Part shown: one piece after another, positions 17,772 to 25,819 of the stretch
Layout: each line of letters opens with the position of its first letter
Numbering within the stretch: the stretch's first letter is position 1
Assembly (NCBI RefSeq): GCF_042661605.1
Contig: NZ_JBHSWJ010000002.1
Location: forward strand, 1,984,001-2,048,000
DNA length: 64,000 bases
DNA from: Branchiibius cervicis
Lineage (GTDB): Bacteria > Actinomycetota > Actinomycetes > Actinomycetales > Dermatophilaceae
Reading direction: 5' to 3'
The notes under the pieces: generated by a model
What the model saw: only the letters and a program-made list of their open reading frames with translations
Told to the model about the DNA's origin: nothing
Databases searched by the model: none
Made by a program: the position numbers and the translations under genes

Positions 17772-17777
17772 TACCGT
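17772..17777 (+). promoter_or_regulatory. -10 element of the DUF3097 gene (leaderless)
   Basis: TACCGT followed by seven bases and the GTG at 17785, a spacing that predicts transcription from the start codon itself. The nearby CIRCE (30 bases upstream) could also affect this promoter. Confidence 0.4.
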
Positions 17778-17784
17778 TGCCGTC

Positions 17785-18644
17785 GTGACCTCTGATCGGT
17801 ACGGCGCTGACGTGCTCTCCGGCGATTGGCGCGCCCACGGGCGCACCCGGTCGCGGGAGCAGACCGCTGACCCCGGGTTGGTGGTCGAGGACCTGGAGAC
17901 CGGCTGGTGCGGCGCCGTCGTGCGGGTCGAGAAGGCCGGCGGCATGCATGTGGTGCATCTGGAGGACCGGCACGGTAAGACCCGCGCGTTCCGTCTCGGC
18001 CCGGGCTTCCTGGTCGAGGGACAGCCGGTGGTGCTGACCGCTCCGCGCGCGGCGGCGGCTCCCGCCCGCTCCTCGCGTACGGCGAGCGGTTCCGTGGCCG
18101 TCGACACCTCCGCCCGCGTCGCGGTGGGCTCCCGCATCTTCGTCGAAGGCCGCCATGACGCGGAGCTGGTGGAGAAGGTGTGGGGTGACGACCTGCGTGT
18201 CGAGGGGGTGGTCGTCGAGCTCCTGGAAGGAGTGGACCGTCTCGAGGAGGTGATCGCCGCCTTCTCCCCGGCCCCGGCCGGCGGATGGGCGTGCTGGTGG
18301 ACCACCTGGTGAGCGGCAGCAAGGAGGATCGCCTCGTACGCGCGGCGCTCGCGGCGTACGGCGGCTCGGACGTCCTGGTCGTCGGTCACCCGTTCGTGGA
18401 CGTCTGGCAGTCGGTCCGTCCGGAGCGTCTCGGGTGGTCGCGGTGGCCGGTGATTCCGCGCTCGGTGGAGTGGAAGAAAGGGGTCCTGGCCGAGCTCGGC
18501 TGGCCGAATTCGACCCAGGCCGATGTGGCGACGGGTTGGAAGAAGATCCTGGGCACGGTCCGCAGCTACGCCGACCTGGAGCCGGAACTGCTGGGTCGCG
18601 TCGAGGAACTCATCGATTTCGTCACCGACCCGGGTCATGGCTGA
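17785..18644 (+). CDS. DUF3097 family protein, frameshifted once
   Basis: Restored length is about 286 residues. Recognisable blocks are SDRYGADVLSGDWRAHGR, GLVVEDLETGWCGAVVRVEK, AGGMHVVHLEDRHGKTRAF and SRIFVEGRHDAELVEKVWGDDLRVEGVVVELLEGVDRLEEV, then RRMGVLVDHLVSGSKEDRL and VLVVGHPFVDVWQSV. The EGRHDAELVEKVWG/VLVDH part resembles a Toprim-like fold (Glu in VEGRHDAE, acidic residues in LVDHL), which hints at a nucleic-acid role, but no function is established. One C is missing in the run at 18272-18275. The protein is widespread and nearly confined to Actinobacteria. It overlaps the regulator gene downstream by eight bases. Confidence 0.8.
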
Positions 18645-19551
18645 GGATCTGGCCGCCGGCATCCGCGCCGAACTGATCGCGGTGGTCATGGCGGTGACCG
18701 GAGGTGCGACGGGTTCGGTGGTCCCGCGGGTCCTGGCCGACGGTCGACCGCCCGCGCTGCCGTCCGGGCCGTTGCGCACGGACCACGACTCGCTCCAGCA
18801 AGGTGCCCGGGCGTTCGTCCGGGATCAGACCGGGGCAACACTGGGCTACGTCGAGCAGCTCTACACCTTCGCCGACCTGGGTCGCACCGACGACGCGGTA
18901 CGCGAGATCTCGATCAGCTACCTGGGCCTGACGCGGGCCGACGACCGACACGACGGTTGGGCCAGCCTCTATGACCTGTTGCCCTGGGAGGACCGCCGGC
19001 ATGTGGCGGACGACGCACCGGCCGACCGGTTGTCCCAGGAGATCCACACCGCGCTGGGCCGGTGGGCGGGCTCGGACCCGGCTCGCCAGGAGCGGGTCAG
19101 CTACCAGTTCGGACTCGAAGGTTCCGGTTGGCGCAGCGAGCTTGCCCTCCAGCGCTACGAGCTGCTGTGGGAAGCCGGGTTGGTTGCTGAATCTCCCTGC
19201 CGTACAGGCTCTTTGAGCCTCACGGGGCCAGCCATGAAAGGCGATCACCGGCGAATCCTGGCCACGGCCCTATCCCGGTTGCGTTCGCGGCTGCAATACC
19301 GCCCGCTGGTCTTCGAGCTGATGGATCCGGAGTTCACCCTCGGCCAGTTGCAGGAGGTCGTGGAGGCGCTGGGCGGCGTACGCGTACACAAACAGAACTT
19401 CCGGCGCGCGATCTCCGCCCAGGATCTGGTTGAACCCACGGGCGGATCGACCCGGTCCACCGGCGGCCGGCCCGCCGCGCTCTACCGGTTCCGGCGAGAC
19501 GTCCTCACTGAGCGGGAGCAGGCCGGCACCAAACTGCCACTTCCCCGCTGA
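18637..19551 (+). CDS. nrtR: NrtR-type NUDIX/winged-helix transcriptional regulator of NAD synthesis
   Basis: 304 residues, ATG at 18637. The N-terminal part is a NUDIX-like domain (IAVVMAVTGGATGSVVPRVL; DHDSLQQGARAFVRDQTGAT in place of an exact NUDIX box; YVEQLYTFADLGR), and the C-terminal part is a winged helix (LGQLQEVVEALGGVRVHKQNFRRAI). NrtR proteins bind ADP-ribose or NAD breakdown products on the degenerate NUDIX domain and repress NAD genes. The position just before nadABC supports this. The LEQ..R-type NUDIX catalytic Glu pattern is not evident, so it is probably not a hydrolase. It probably acts at the inverted repeat over the nadA promoter. Confidence 0.8.
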   Translation: MAEDLAAGIRAELIAVVMAVTGGATGSVVPRVLADGRPPALPSGPLRTDHDSLQQGARAFVRDQTGATLGYVEQLYTFADLGRTDDAVREISISYLGLTRADDRHDGWASLYDLLPWEDRRHVADDAPADRLSQEIHTALGRWAGSDPARQERVSYQFGLEGSGWRSELALQRYELLWEAGLVAESPCRTGSLSLTGPAMKGDHRRILATALSRLRSRLQYRPLVFELMDPEFTLGQLQEVVEALGGVRVHKQNFRRAISAQDLVEPTGGSTRSTGGRPAALYRFRRDVLTEREQAGTKLPLPR

Positions 19552-19570
19552 GCCCGCGGCCGTCGGACCC

Positions 19571-19778
19571 CGGCGCCCCCGGCCGCACCACGCCCACATC
19601 ACCGGGACACTCGACCCACCCCCGGCGCCCCCGGCCCCTCCACGCCCACATCACCGGGACACTCGACCCACGCTCGGCGCCCCCGGCCGCACCACGCCCA
19701 CATCACCGGGACACTCGACCCACCCCCGGCGCCCCCGGCCCCTCCACGCCCACCTCACCGGGACACTCGACCCACCCC
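19571..19778. repeat. four tandem copies of a 52-bp unit
   Basis: Units begin at 19571, 19623, 19675 and 19727, each exactly 52 bases later. Every unit ends in CACCGGGACACTCGACCCAC. Copies 1 and 3 share one variant (GGCCGCACCACG), copies 2 and 4 another (GGCCCCTCCACG), so the array probably arose by doubling a 104-bp pair. It fills most of the 312-base gap between nrtR and nadA. No gene is visible in it; 52 is not a multiple of three, so it does not encode a repeated peptide. Confidence 0.9.
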
Positions 19779-19807
19779 CGCGATTCGCCACCCACCCGGC
19801 AGACCGT

Positions 19808-19841
19808 TATGCTCACTTGTAGCAAATGCTCGCAATGAGCA
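19808..19841 (+). promoter_or_regulatory. nadA promoter -10 with overlapping inverted repeat (candidate NrtR operator)
   Basis: TATGCT at 19808-19813 is a good -10. An inverted repeat TGCTCA (19810-19815) / TGAGCA (19836-19841), with 20 bases between and partial symmetry further in, covers the -10 and the expected transcription start. A repressor here would block nadABC; NrtR is the natural candidate since its gene is adjacent. It does not match an NrtR box I can quote exactly, so the assignment is positional. Confidence 0.45.
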
Positions 19842-19863
19842 CATGTCGCCAAGGAGGGCACAG

Positions 19864-20823
19864 ATGTCGATCGCTACGTACGACAAGGTCCGCAGTCACA
19901 TCCCGCCGGTCGAATGGGCCATGGTCGAGCCGGAGATCCGCTCGATCGAGGCACTCAAGCGTGAGCACGACGCGGTGATCCTGGCGCACAACTACATGAC
20001 GCCGGAGGTATTCCACGGTGTCGCGGACATCGTCGGTGACTCCCTGGCCCTGGCTCGCGAGGCGCAGACCGTCGAGGCCGGCACCATCGTGCTGGCCGGC
20101 GTGCACTTCATGGCCGAGACCGCGAAGCTGCTCAACCCGGCCAAACGGGTGCTGCTGCCCGACCTGCGCTCCGGCTGCTCGCTGGCGGAATCCATCACTC
20201 CTGCAGATATCGCCGAGCTCCGACGCCAGCACCCGGGCGTCCCTGTCGTGACCTACGTCAACACCTCGGCCGCGGTCAAAGCCGCCAGCGACATCTGCTG
20301 CACCTCCGGTAACGCCGTCGAAGTCATCGAATCCCTGGGCGTCGACAAGGTCATCATGATCCCCGACCAGTACCTGGCCCGGAACATCGCGGCCCGCACA
20401 GGCGTCGAGGTCATCACCCATCCCGGCGCCTGCGAGGTCCACGAGCGCTTCACCCCGGCCGACATCCGCCACATCCGCGACGACTTCCCCGGCGTGACCG
20501 TCCTTGCTCACCCCGAGTGCCCGCCGCCGGTCGTCGCCGCTGCCGATTACGCCGGGTCGACTGCACAGATGCAGGACTTCCTGGTCCGCAATCAGCCCCG
20601 CCGGGTCGCTCTCATCACCGAGTGCTCGATGAGCGACAACGTCGCCGCCGACAACCCCGGGGTGGAGTTCGTGCGGCCGTGCAACCTGTGCCCGCACATG
20701 AAGCGCAACACGCTGACCGCCATCCGCCGCAGCCTGGAGCTGGGTCAGCACGAGATCACTCTCGACCCTGCGCTCGAGGCACCCGCGCGGCGGGCCATCG
20801 AGCGGATGCTGGAGGTGAAGTAA
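19864..20823 (+). CDS. nadA: quinolinate synthase A
   Basis: 319 residues from ATG 19864, behind AAGGAGGG. It condenses iminoaspartate with dihydroxyacetone phosphate to quinolinate on a [4Fe-4S] cluster. Cluster-ligand Cys candidates are in LPDLRSGCSLAESI, ALITECSMSDNV and RPCNLCPHMKRNTL; other family blocks are AVILAHNYMTPEV, VTYVNTSAAVKAASDICCTS and HPGACEVHERFT. It is first in nadA-nadB-nadC, two bases before nadB. Confidence 0.96.
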   Translation: MSIATYDKVRSHIPPVEWAMVEPEIRSIEALKREHDAVILAHNYMTPEVFHGVADIVGDSLALAREAQTVEAGTIVLAGVHFMAETAKLLNPAKRVLLPDLRSGCSLAESITPADIAELRRQHPGVPVVTYVNTSAAVKAASDICCTSGNAVEVIESLGVDKVIMIPDQYLARNIAARTGVEVITHPGACEVHERFTPADIRHIRDDFPGVTVLAHPECPPPVVAAADYAGSTAQMQDFLVRNQPRRVALITECSMSDNVAADNPGVEFVRPCNLCPHMKRNTLTAIRRSLELGQHEITLDPALEAPARRAIERMLEVK

Positions 20824-20825
20824 CC

Positions 20826-22259
20826 ATGGAACCTGTCGTCATCGTGGGCTCCGGCCTGGCCGGACTCACCGCCGCCTGGGCCCTGGCGCCCGCACCATGC
20901 ATCCTGATCACCACCGGATGCCTCACCGGCGGCGCGGCTTCGATGTGGGCCCAGGGCGGCGTCGCCGCCGCCCTCGGCGCGGGCGACCGGCCCGAGCTGC
21001 ACGCTCGCGACACCTTTGTCGCCGGCGCCCGCTATGGCGACCGGCAGGTGATCGACCGCATCACCTCTGCCGCGCCCGAGGTGGTGCGCGAATTAGCCCG
21101 GCTCGGAGTGCCATTCGATCGTACGCCGAGTGGTGACTTCGATCTGGCTCTCGAGGGCGGTCATGGCCGGCACCGCGTCGCCCACGCCGGTGATCACAGC
21201 GGTGCCACCATCACCTCGGTGATGTCCGCGCGCGTCGCCGGGCTGCCATCGGTGACCGTCCGCGAGTTCAGCACCGCGGTCGCCTTGACCACGTACGGCG
21301 GCCGGATCAGCGGCGTCGACGTCCGCGATGAGCACACCGGCATGGTGCAGCACCTGAGCACCGACCGGGTCGTCCTGGCCACCGGCGGCCTGGGCGGCCT
21401 GTTCGCCCACACCACCAACCCGGTCACCGCGACCGGCCGGGGTGTTGCCCTGGCCGCGCGCATCGGTGCCCGCACCGACGACCTGCACCTGGTTCAGTTC
21501 CATCCCACGGCCCTGGACGTCGGCGCCGATCCGATGCCGTTGCTCACCGAGGCACTACGCGGAGCCGGCGCCGCGCTGCTTGCTGACGGTCGCCGGTTCG
21601 TCGACGAGCTGCAGCCCCGCGACGTCGTCGCCGCCGCCGTCTGGGAGCAGTTGACCGCCGGACGGCGGGTCGTTCTCGACGCTCGCCATATCCACCAGCT
21701 CACAGAGCGATTCCCCTCCGTCACCGCACTCGCCGCCGGTCACGGTGTGGACATCCGCACGGACCTCCTGCCGGTGCGACCCGCGCTGCATTTCAGCATG
21801 GGTGGAATCACCACCGACGCCGATGCCCGCACCAGCCTCCCCGGCCTATGGGCCGTGGGTGAGTGCAGTCGCACCGGCCTACACGGCGCGAACCGGTTGG
21901 CGTCCAACTCCCTGCTGGAAGCGGTAGTGACCGGCAAAGCGGCCGCTGCCTCCGCCGCCACGTTCGACGACACGTGGCCGGCCTACGCCGGCGCTGACCC
22001 CGATTCCGTTGTGGCAGCGACCGATTCAACGGATGACCCGACCGTTCTTGCTATCGTGCGCGCGACCCTGGATACCCACTGCGGCGTACTGCGCGACGGC
22101 GAAGGACTGCAGCGGGCCATCGACGAACTGGCACCCTACGCGGCCACGAGCGACGCGGCGTACGTCGGGTGGTTGATCGCCCGGTCAGCCCTCGCGCATC
22201 CGGACAGTGCCGGGGCCCACCGTCGCACCGACGAGCCAGTGATGGCGGCGACCGCGTGA
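20826..22259 (+). CDS. nadB: L-aspartate oxidase
   Basis: 477 residues, ATG at 20826 three bases after the nadA stop. FAD enzyme that oxidises aspartate to iminoaspartate for NadA. The dinucleotide fold is VVIVGSGLAGLTAAWALAP, followed by GGAASMWAQGGVAAALGAGD, EGGHGRHRVAHAGDHSGAT (substrate-binding region), LATGGLGGLFAHTTNP and HFSMGGITTDADARTSLPGLWAVGE, with LHGANRLASNSLLEAVV near the end. The C-terminal helical part is slightly short compared with the roughly 530-residue enteric enzyme, as is usual in actinobacteria. It overlaps nadC by four bases. Confidence 0.95.
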   Translation: MEPVVIVGSGLAGLTAAWALAPAPCILITTGCLTGGAASMWAQGGVAAALGAGDRPELHARDTFVAGARYGDRQVIDRITSAAPEVVRELARLGVPFDRTPSGDFDLALEGGHGRHRVAHAGDHSGATITSVMSARVAGLPSVTVREFSTAVALTTYGGRISGVDVRDEHTGMVQHLSTDRVVLATGGLGGLFAHTTNPVTATGRGVALAARIGARTDDLHLVQFHPTALDVGADPMPLLTEALRGAGAALLADGRRFVDELQPRDVVAAAVWEQLTAGRRVVLDARHIHQLTERFPSVTALAAGHGVDIRTDLLPVRPALHFSMGGITTDADARTSLPGLWAVGECSRTGLHGANRLASNSLLEAVVTGKAAAASAATFDDTWPAYAGADPDSVVAATDSTDDPTVLAIVRATLDTHCGVLRDGEGLQRAIDELAPYAATSDAAYVGWLIARSALAHPDSAGAHRRTDEPVMAATA

Positions 22260-23158
22260 ACGGGGAACTGTACCGAGTGGTTCGTACGGCGTTGGCCGAA
22301 GACCTCGGCCTGGTCGGTGACCTGACCAGCCAGGTGACGGTGCCAGCCGATGCCCATGGCACGGCGTACGTCGTGGCGCGCGAACCGGGGGTGCTGGCCG
22401 GAACAGCGGCGGGCGAGGCGACCTTCGCCGAGGTCGACCCGTCGGTCGTGGTCGACTGGCAGCTGCGGGACGGCGAGGCGTTCGAGGCAGGAGCCGTGAT
22501 CGGGTCCTTCACCGGTAGCGCGCGATCCATCCTCACCGGTGAGCGGACTGCCCTCAACCTGCTCGGCCACCTGACCGGGATTGCCACGCGCACAGCGGGA
22601 TTCGTGGGTCTGGTCGCCGGCACGAACGCTGTCATCGCCGATACCCGCAAGACGACACCCGGACTACGTGCCCTGGAGAAGGCCGCAGTCCTCGCCGGTG
22701 GCGGGGTCAACCACCGGTTCGGACTGCATGACGCGATCCTGGTGAAGGACAACCACATCGGCCTCGGCGGCGGCCTCGTCCCGGTGCTGAACCGGCTGGC
22801 TGACCACGCTTCGCACCTGGTGCGCGTCGAGGTCGAGGTCGACACCCTCGACCAGTTGGCGACGCTGTTGAAGTACGACGATCAGCGGCGCAGCGATGGC
22901 CGACCGCCGGTGGTGCACGCGGTCCTGCTGGACAACATGGGTCCGGACGAGCTGGCGCAGGGCGTGGCGATGGTGCGCGCCCATGCGGCACCGATCGTCG
23001 TGGAGGCATCCGGCGGCGTCCGGGAGGAGACGGTGCGCGGCTTGGCCGACGCCGGAGTCGATGTGATCTCGATCGGAGCATTGACCCACAGTGTGCGCTG
23101 CCTCGATCTCGGCCTCGACCTGCGTGACCTCGGCCCGGTCACAACGCCAGCGTCATGA
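22256..23158 (+). CDS. nadC: nicotinate-nucleotide pyrophosphorylase (carboxylating)
   Basis: 300 residues, GTG start at 22256 within GTGA shared with the nadB stop. Converts quinolinate and PRPP to nicotinate mononucleotide, CO2 and PPi. Key blocks are LAEDLGLVGDLTSQ, LTGERTALNLLGHLTGIAT, ADTRKTTPGLRALEKAAVLAGGG (substrate Arg/Lys), NHRFGLHDAILVKDNHI, VEVEVDTLDQL and a phosphate-binding end VVEASGGVREETV with DVISIGALTHSV. It completes the de novo NAD branch controlled from the upstream promoter. Confidence 0.96.
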   Translation: MNGELYRVVRTALAEDLGLVGDLTSQVTVPADAHGTAYVVAREPGVLAGTAAGEATFAEVDPSVVVDWQLRDGEAFEAGAVIGSFTGSARSILTGERTALNLLGHLTGIATRTAGFVGLVAGTNAVIADTRKTTPGLRALEKAAVLAGGGVNHRFGLHDAILVKDNHIGLGGGLVPVLNRLADHASHLVRVEVEVDTLDQLATLLKYDDQRRSDGRPPVVHAVLLDNMGPDELAQGVAMVRAHAAPIVVEASGGVREETVRGLADAGVDVISIGALTHSVRCLDLGLDLRDLGPVTTPAS

Positions 23159-23165
23159 ACCGCAC

Positions 23166-23195
23166 TGTTCGGATCCTGCCGGTAGGACCCGAACA
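23166..23195. terminator. hairpin after nadC
   Basis: TGTTCGG/CCGAACA outer stem with an inner TCCT/AGGA stem (one A-C mismatch between) and a six-base loop. It lies eight bases after the nadC stop. There is no T-run. Confidence 0.6.
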
Positions 23196-23218
23196 GCCGG
23201 ACGCTCGCTGAGACTGGC

Positions 23219-23299
23219 CTATCGGTGCAGGGCACGCGCGGGCAGCCGCGGATCGGTGAGGTCGGCATCGGTGATGGTGATCGCGCTCCGGTGCGGCAT
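23219..23299 (-). CDS. possible 26-residue small protein downstream of hemW
   Basis: A short frame from the ATG at 23299 reads MPHRSAITITDADLTDPRLP and ends in ARALHR. It follows the hemW stop by 14 bases on the same strand, with a weak GAGG-like ribosome site. No family is recognised, there is no hydrophobic segment and it is too short for codon statistics. The composition is ordinary for this genome. I list it because it fills most of the 150-base gap; it may be chance. Confidence 0.2.
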   Translation of the reverse strand: MPHRSAITITDADLTDPRLPARALHR

Positions 23300-23313
23300 G
23301 GTGCCTCGCTGCG

Positions 23314-24534
23314 CTACCAGGCGAGCAATCGACGTACGACGGTATCGGCCAGCAAGCGACCCCTCAGGGTCAGGACCACCCGGCCGGGTCGCCGCAGCGC
23401 CGGCCCGGGCGCGACGAGGCCGTCGGAGATCAACTCGGCGACCGCGGAACGCGCCACTGGGTCAAGGGATTCCAGGGCAAGGCCGTCTACCCGGCGGATC
23501 CCGAGAAGAATCCGCTCATGTTCCTGCTGCTGCTCGTCCAGGAGTTCCCGACCTGCGCCCGGGCTGCGGCCGTCGGCCAGTGACGCGGCGTACCGCATGG
23601 GATGCTTGACGTTCCACCAGCGCACTCCGCCGATGTGGCTGTGCGCGCCGGGACCGATGCCCCACCAGTTCCCACCGGACCAGTAGGCCTCGTTGTGCCG
23701 GCACCGGGTGCCCGCGGACCGTGACCAGTTGCTGATCTCATACCAACCGAAACCAGCTGCGCTCAGGACTGATTCAGCGAGCTCGTATTTGTCGGCCTCA
23801 TCGTCGCCGGTCGGCGTCGGCAACTCACCGCGGCGCACCTTGCGAGCCAACGCCGTCCCGTCTTCGACGGTCAACGCGTACGCACTGATGTGGTCGGGTT
23901 CGAGGTCGATGGCTGCGTCCAGACTGATCTGCCAATCCGCCAACGACTCTCCGGGTGTGCCGTAGATCAGGTCAACGCTGACCTGCAGCCCGGCGGCGCG
24001 CGCGGCGGCCACGGCGCGATCGACACCGGCCGGGTCGTGCGTGCGATCAAGGGTCGCCAACACGCGCGGTACCGCCGATTGCATACCCAGACTGACGCGG
24101 GTGAAGCCGCCGTCGGCCAGCTGCTGCAGGCTTTCCGGGGTGACCGAGTCGGGGTTCGCCTCCGTGGTCACTTCGACGTCGCCGGTCAGCCCGAATTCTT
24201 GCGCCACGCCGTCCAGCAGGCGCACCAGGTCACCCGATGCAAGCATCGTCGGCGTACCGCCGCCTACGAAAACCGTTGATACCGGGGGTGTTTCGCCAAG
24301 CACCCGGTGAGCCAGCCTGACCTCGGCCAGGGCCGAATCGGCGTACGACGAGATGGAAGCTCCCGGGCCCAGCTCGCCCAACGTGTAGGTGTTGAAGTCG
24401 CAGTACCCGCAACGCACCGAGCAGAAGGGGACGTGCAGGTAGACCCCGAAGCTCCGCTCAGCCAGATCGGCCAGAGCTTCGGCGGGTAGCGAACCGTCGG
24501 CCGGAACTGGCTCACCCTCGGGCAGAGTGGGCAT
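23314..24534 (-). CDS. hemW: radical SAM heme chaperone HemW (coproporphyrinogen-oxidase-like)
   Basis: 406 residues from ATG 24534, which overlaps the DUF4442 stop by one base (TGATG). The radical SAM cluster motif is VPFCSVRCGYCDFNTY, which carries CxxxCxxC plus the extra Cys-free C-D-F typical of HemW. Also present are FVGGGTPTMLASGDL, TTEANPDSVTPESL, VSLGMQSAVPRVLATLDRTH and the C-terminal HemN-like domain (SNWSRSAGTRCRHNEAYWSGG). HemW binds heme and passes it to client proteins; older annotations as oxygen-independent coproporphyrinogen oxidase are usually wrong for this shorter type. It is the last gene of lepA-trmB-DUF4442-hemW. Confidence 0.93.
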   Translation of the reverse strand: MPTLPEGEPVPADGSLPAEALADLAERSFGVYLHVPFCSVRCGYCDFNTYTLGELGPGASISSYADSALAEVRLAHRVLGETPPVSTVFVGGGTPTMLASGDLVRLLDGVAQEFGLTGDVEVTTEANPDSVTPESLQQLADGGFTRVSLGMQSAVPRVLATLDRTHDPAGVDRAVAAARAAGLQVSVDLIYGTPGESLADWQISLDAAIDLEPDHISAYALTVEDGTALARKVRRGELPTPTGDDEADKYELAESVLSAAGFGWYEISNWSRSAGTRCRHNEAYWSGGNWWGIGPGAHSHIGGVRWWNVKHPMRYAASLADGRSPGAGRELLDEQQQEHERILLGIRRVDGLALESLDPVARSAVAELISDGLVAPGPALRRPGRVVLTLRGRLLADTVVRRLLAW

Positions 24535-25028
24535 CAGGCGGACTGGGCAACCTTCGCGGTCGCCTCTTTGATCTGCGACACGTAGACCGGGATGACGCCG
24601 CGCACCACCACGGTGCCGTCGTCGAGGGTAGCGGTGACCCGGACCGGCACGTCGAACGGCGGCTCGTGAGCCCAATCGGAGGGATCGGTCTCGGCGCAGC
24701 AGGTGACGTCGGCCGGTGTCTTCGTCAGGTACTCCAGCTCGATGCCGCGTGGCAACCAGCGCGCGCCGGCGGGAACGGTGGCTTCGGCCAGTAGCCCCAT
24801 CGCTGCCTCCAGCCCGTTGGCGACCGCGATCGCGTGCACGGTGCCGATGTGGTTCTGCACCCGCCACCGCTTGCGGATGCGCACGACGGCCCGGTTCGGG
24901 CCCATCTGCTGGATCCAGGGCCGAACGGTGGAGAAGTACGGCGCCTTCACCATGTACGCCACCGAAAACATCTGACGGCCCAAGGGTTTGGTGGAGATCT
25001 TCCGATAGGCGTCGTAGACGACGGTCAC
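24534..25028 (-). CDS. DUF4442 hotdog-fold protein (thioesterase-like)
   Basis: 164 residues. The sequence fits the DUF4442 hotdog family: APYFSTVRPWIQQMGPNRAVVRIRKRW, NHIGTVHAIAVANGLEAAMGLLAE (the helix of the hotdog with the conserved H-I-G-T-V-H) and GIELEYLTKTPADVTC. Family members resemble acyl-CoA thioesterases such as PaaI; the Asn/His in NHIGTVHA could be catalytic. Activity and substrate are unproven. It overlaps trmB at its start (four bases) and hemW at its end. Confidence 0.8.
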   Translation of the reverse strand: MTVVYDAYRKISTKPLGRQMFSVAYMVKAPYFSTVRPWIQQMGPNRAVVRIRKRWRVQNHIGTVHAIAVANGLEAAMGLLAEATVPAGARWLPRGIELEYLTKTPADVTCCAETDPSDWAHEPPFDVPVRVTATLDDGTVVVRGVIPVYVSQIKEATAKVAQSA

Positions 25029-25816
25029 TGGATGCTCCCCCGCGGGTTACGAAGGACATGGACGTCGCGGATGATCCGACCGGCTTGGAGACCCTTGCGC
25101 TCGAAGCGGGTCATCACCCGCCCCTCGAAACGCGGCGCAAAGCCACCGTGTGGGCCACGCGGATCGAACTCGGCGTCGCGCGGGTCGGCGAGCCGGCCAG
25201 CGTGCGGATTTCCGAACGCCGACTCGGCCTCGACCACATCCCGGATCTGCCAGGCGTAGTCAGCCCAATCGCTGGCCAACCGCCAGCTACCGCCGTCGGC
25301 CAGGGCGCGCGCGACCACGGCGGCGAACTGCGGCTGCACCAACCGCCGCTTGTGATGTTTGGTCTTGGGCCACGGATCCGGAAAGAACGTCCACACCTCC
25401 GCAACTCCGGCCGTCGGCAAGAAGTCGCGCACCGTAGGCAGAGCATCGGCGGTGAGCAGCCGCAGATTGCGCACACCGGCGTGCGCGGCCTTGGCAATCG
25501 TCTGGGCGATACCCGGGCGCCACACCTCGATCCCGAGGTAGTCGCGGTCGGGGTCGGCGGCGGCCGCCGCAACGATGCAATCGCCGGCTCCCCCACCGAC
25601 CTCCACGACCAGATCAGCCTGCCGTCCGAACGCGGCACGCTGATCGAACAGCACGCCGTCCGCGACCGTCGTACCCTCCATGGGTACGTCGAGGAGGTAG
25701 GTGCCAGAGTGATTTTCGAGCGCTCGGTGGTGGCGTTGCGGCATCCGGCCGCCGCGGCGGGTGTACGACCGATTCCGCGCCAGAGGACGTGAAACAGCCT
25801 GCGGTCGAGCGGACAT
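25025..25816 (-). CDS. trmB: tRNA (guanine-N7)-methyltransferase TrmB
   Basis: 263 residues, ATG at 25816, three bases after the lepA stop. It methylates G46 in the variable loop of tRNAs. The N-terminal RSYTRRGGRMPQRHHRAL matches the family lead-in. The SAM site is DLVVEVGGGAGDCIVAAAAA, followed by YLGIEVWRPGIAQ, LRLLTADAL and the signature VWTFFPDPWPKTKHHKRRLV. The C-terminal R-G-P/F-E-x-K-G element is MTRFERKGLQAGR. Confidence 0.94.
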   Translation of the reverse strand: MSARPQAVSRPLARNRSYTRRGGRMPQRHHRALENHSGTYLLDVPMEGTTVADGVLFDQRAAFGRQADLVVEVGGGAGDCIVAAAAADPDRDYLGIEVWRPGIAQTIAKAAHAGVRNLRLLTADALPTVRDFLPTAGVAEVWTFFPDPWPKTKHHKRRLVQPQFAAVVARALADGGSWRLASDWADYAWQIRDVVEAESAFGNPHAGRLADPRDAEFDPRGPHGGFAPRFEGRVMTRFERKGLQAGRIIRDVHVLRNPRGSIQ

Positions 25817-25819
25817 GGG

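Noticed and set aside
18637..19551. Reading the NrtR-type protein as an active NUDIX hydrolase
   Set aside because: The NUDIX box Glu pattern is not intact and a C-terminal winged helix is present, with nadABC next door.
19571..19778. CRISPR-like array
   Set aside because: Units are contiguous, without distinct spacers, and there are no cas genes.
19430..19822. A proline/arginine/histidine-rich frame across the 52-bp repeats
   Set aside because: The unit length is not a multiple of three and the frame overlaps nrtR; low-complexity translation of GC-rich repeats, not a gene.
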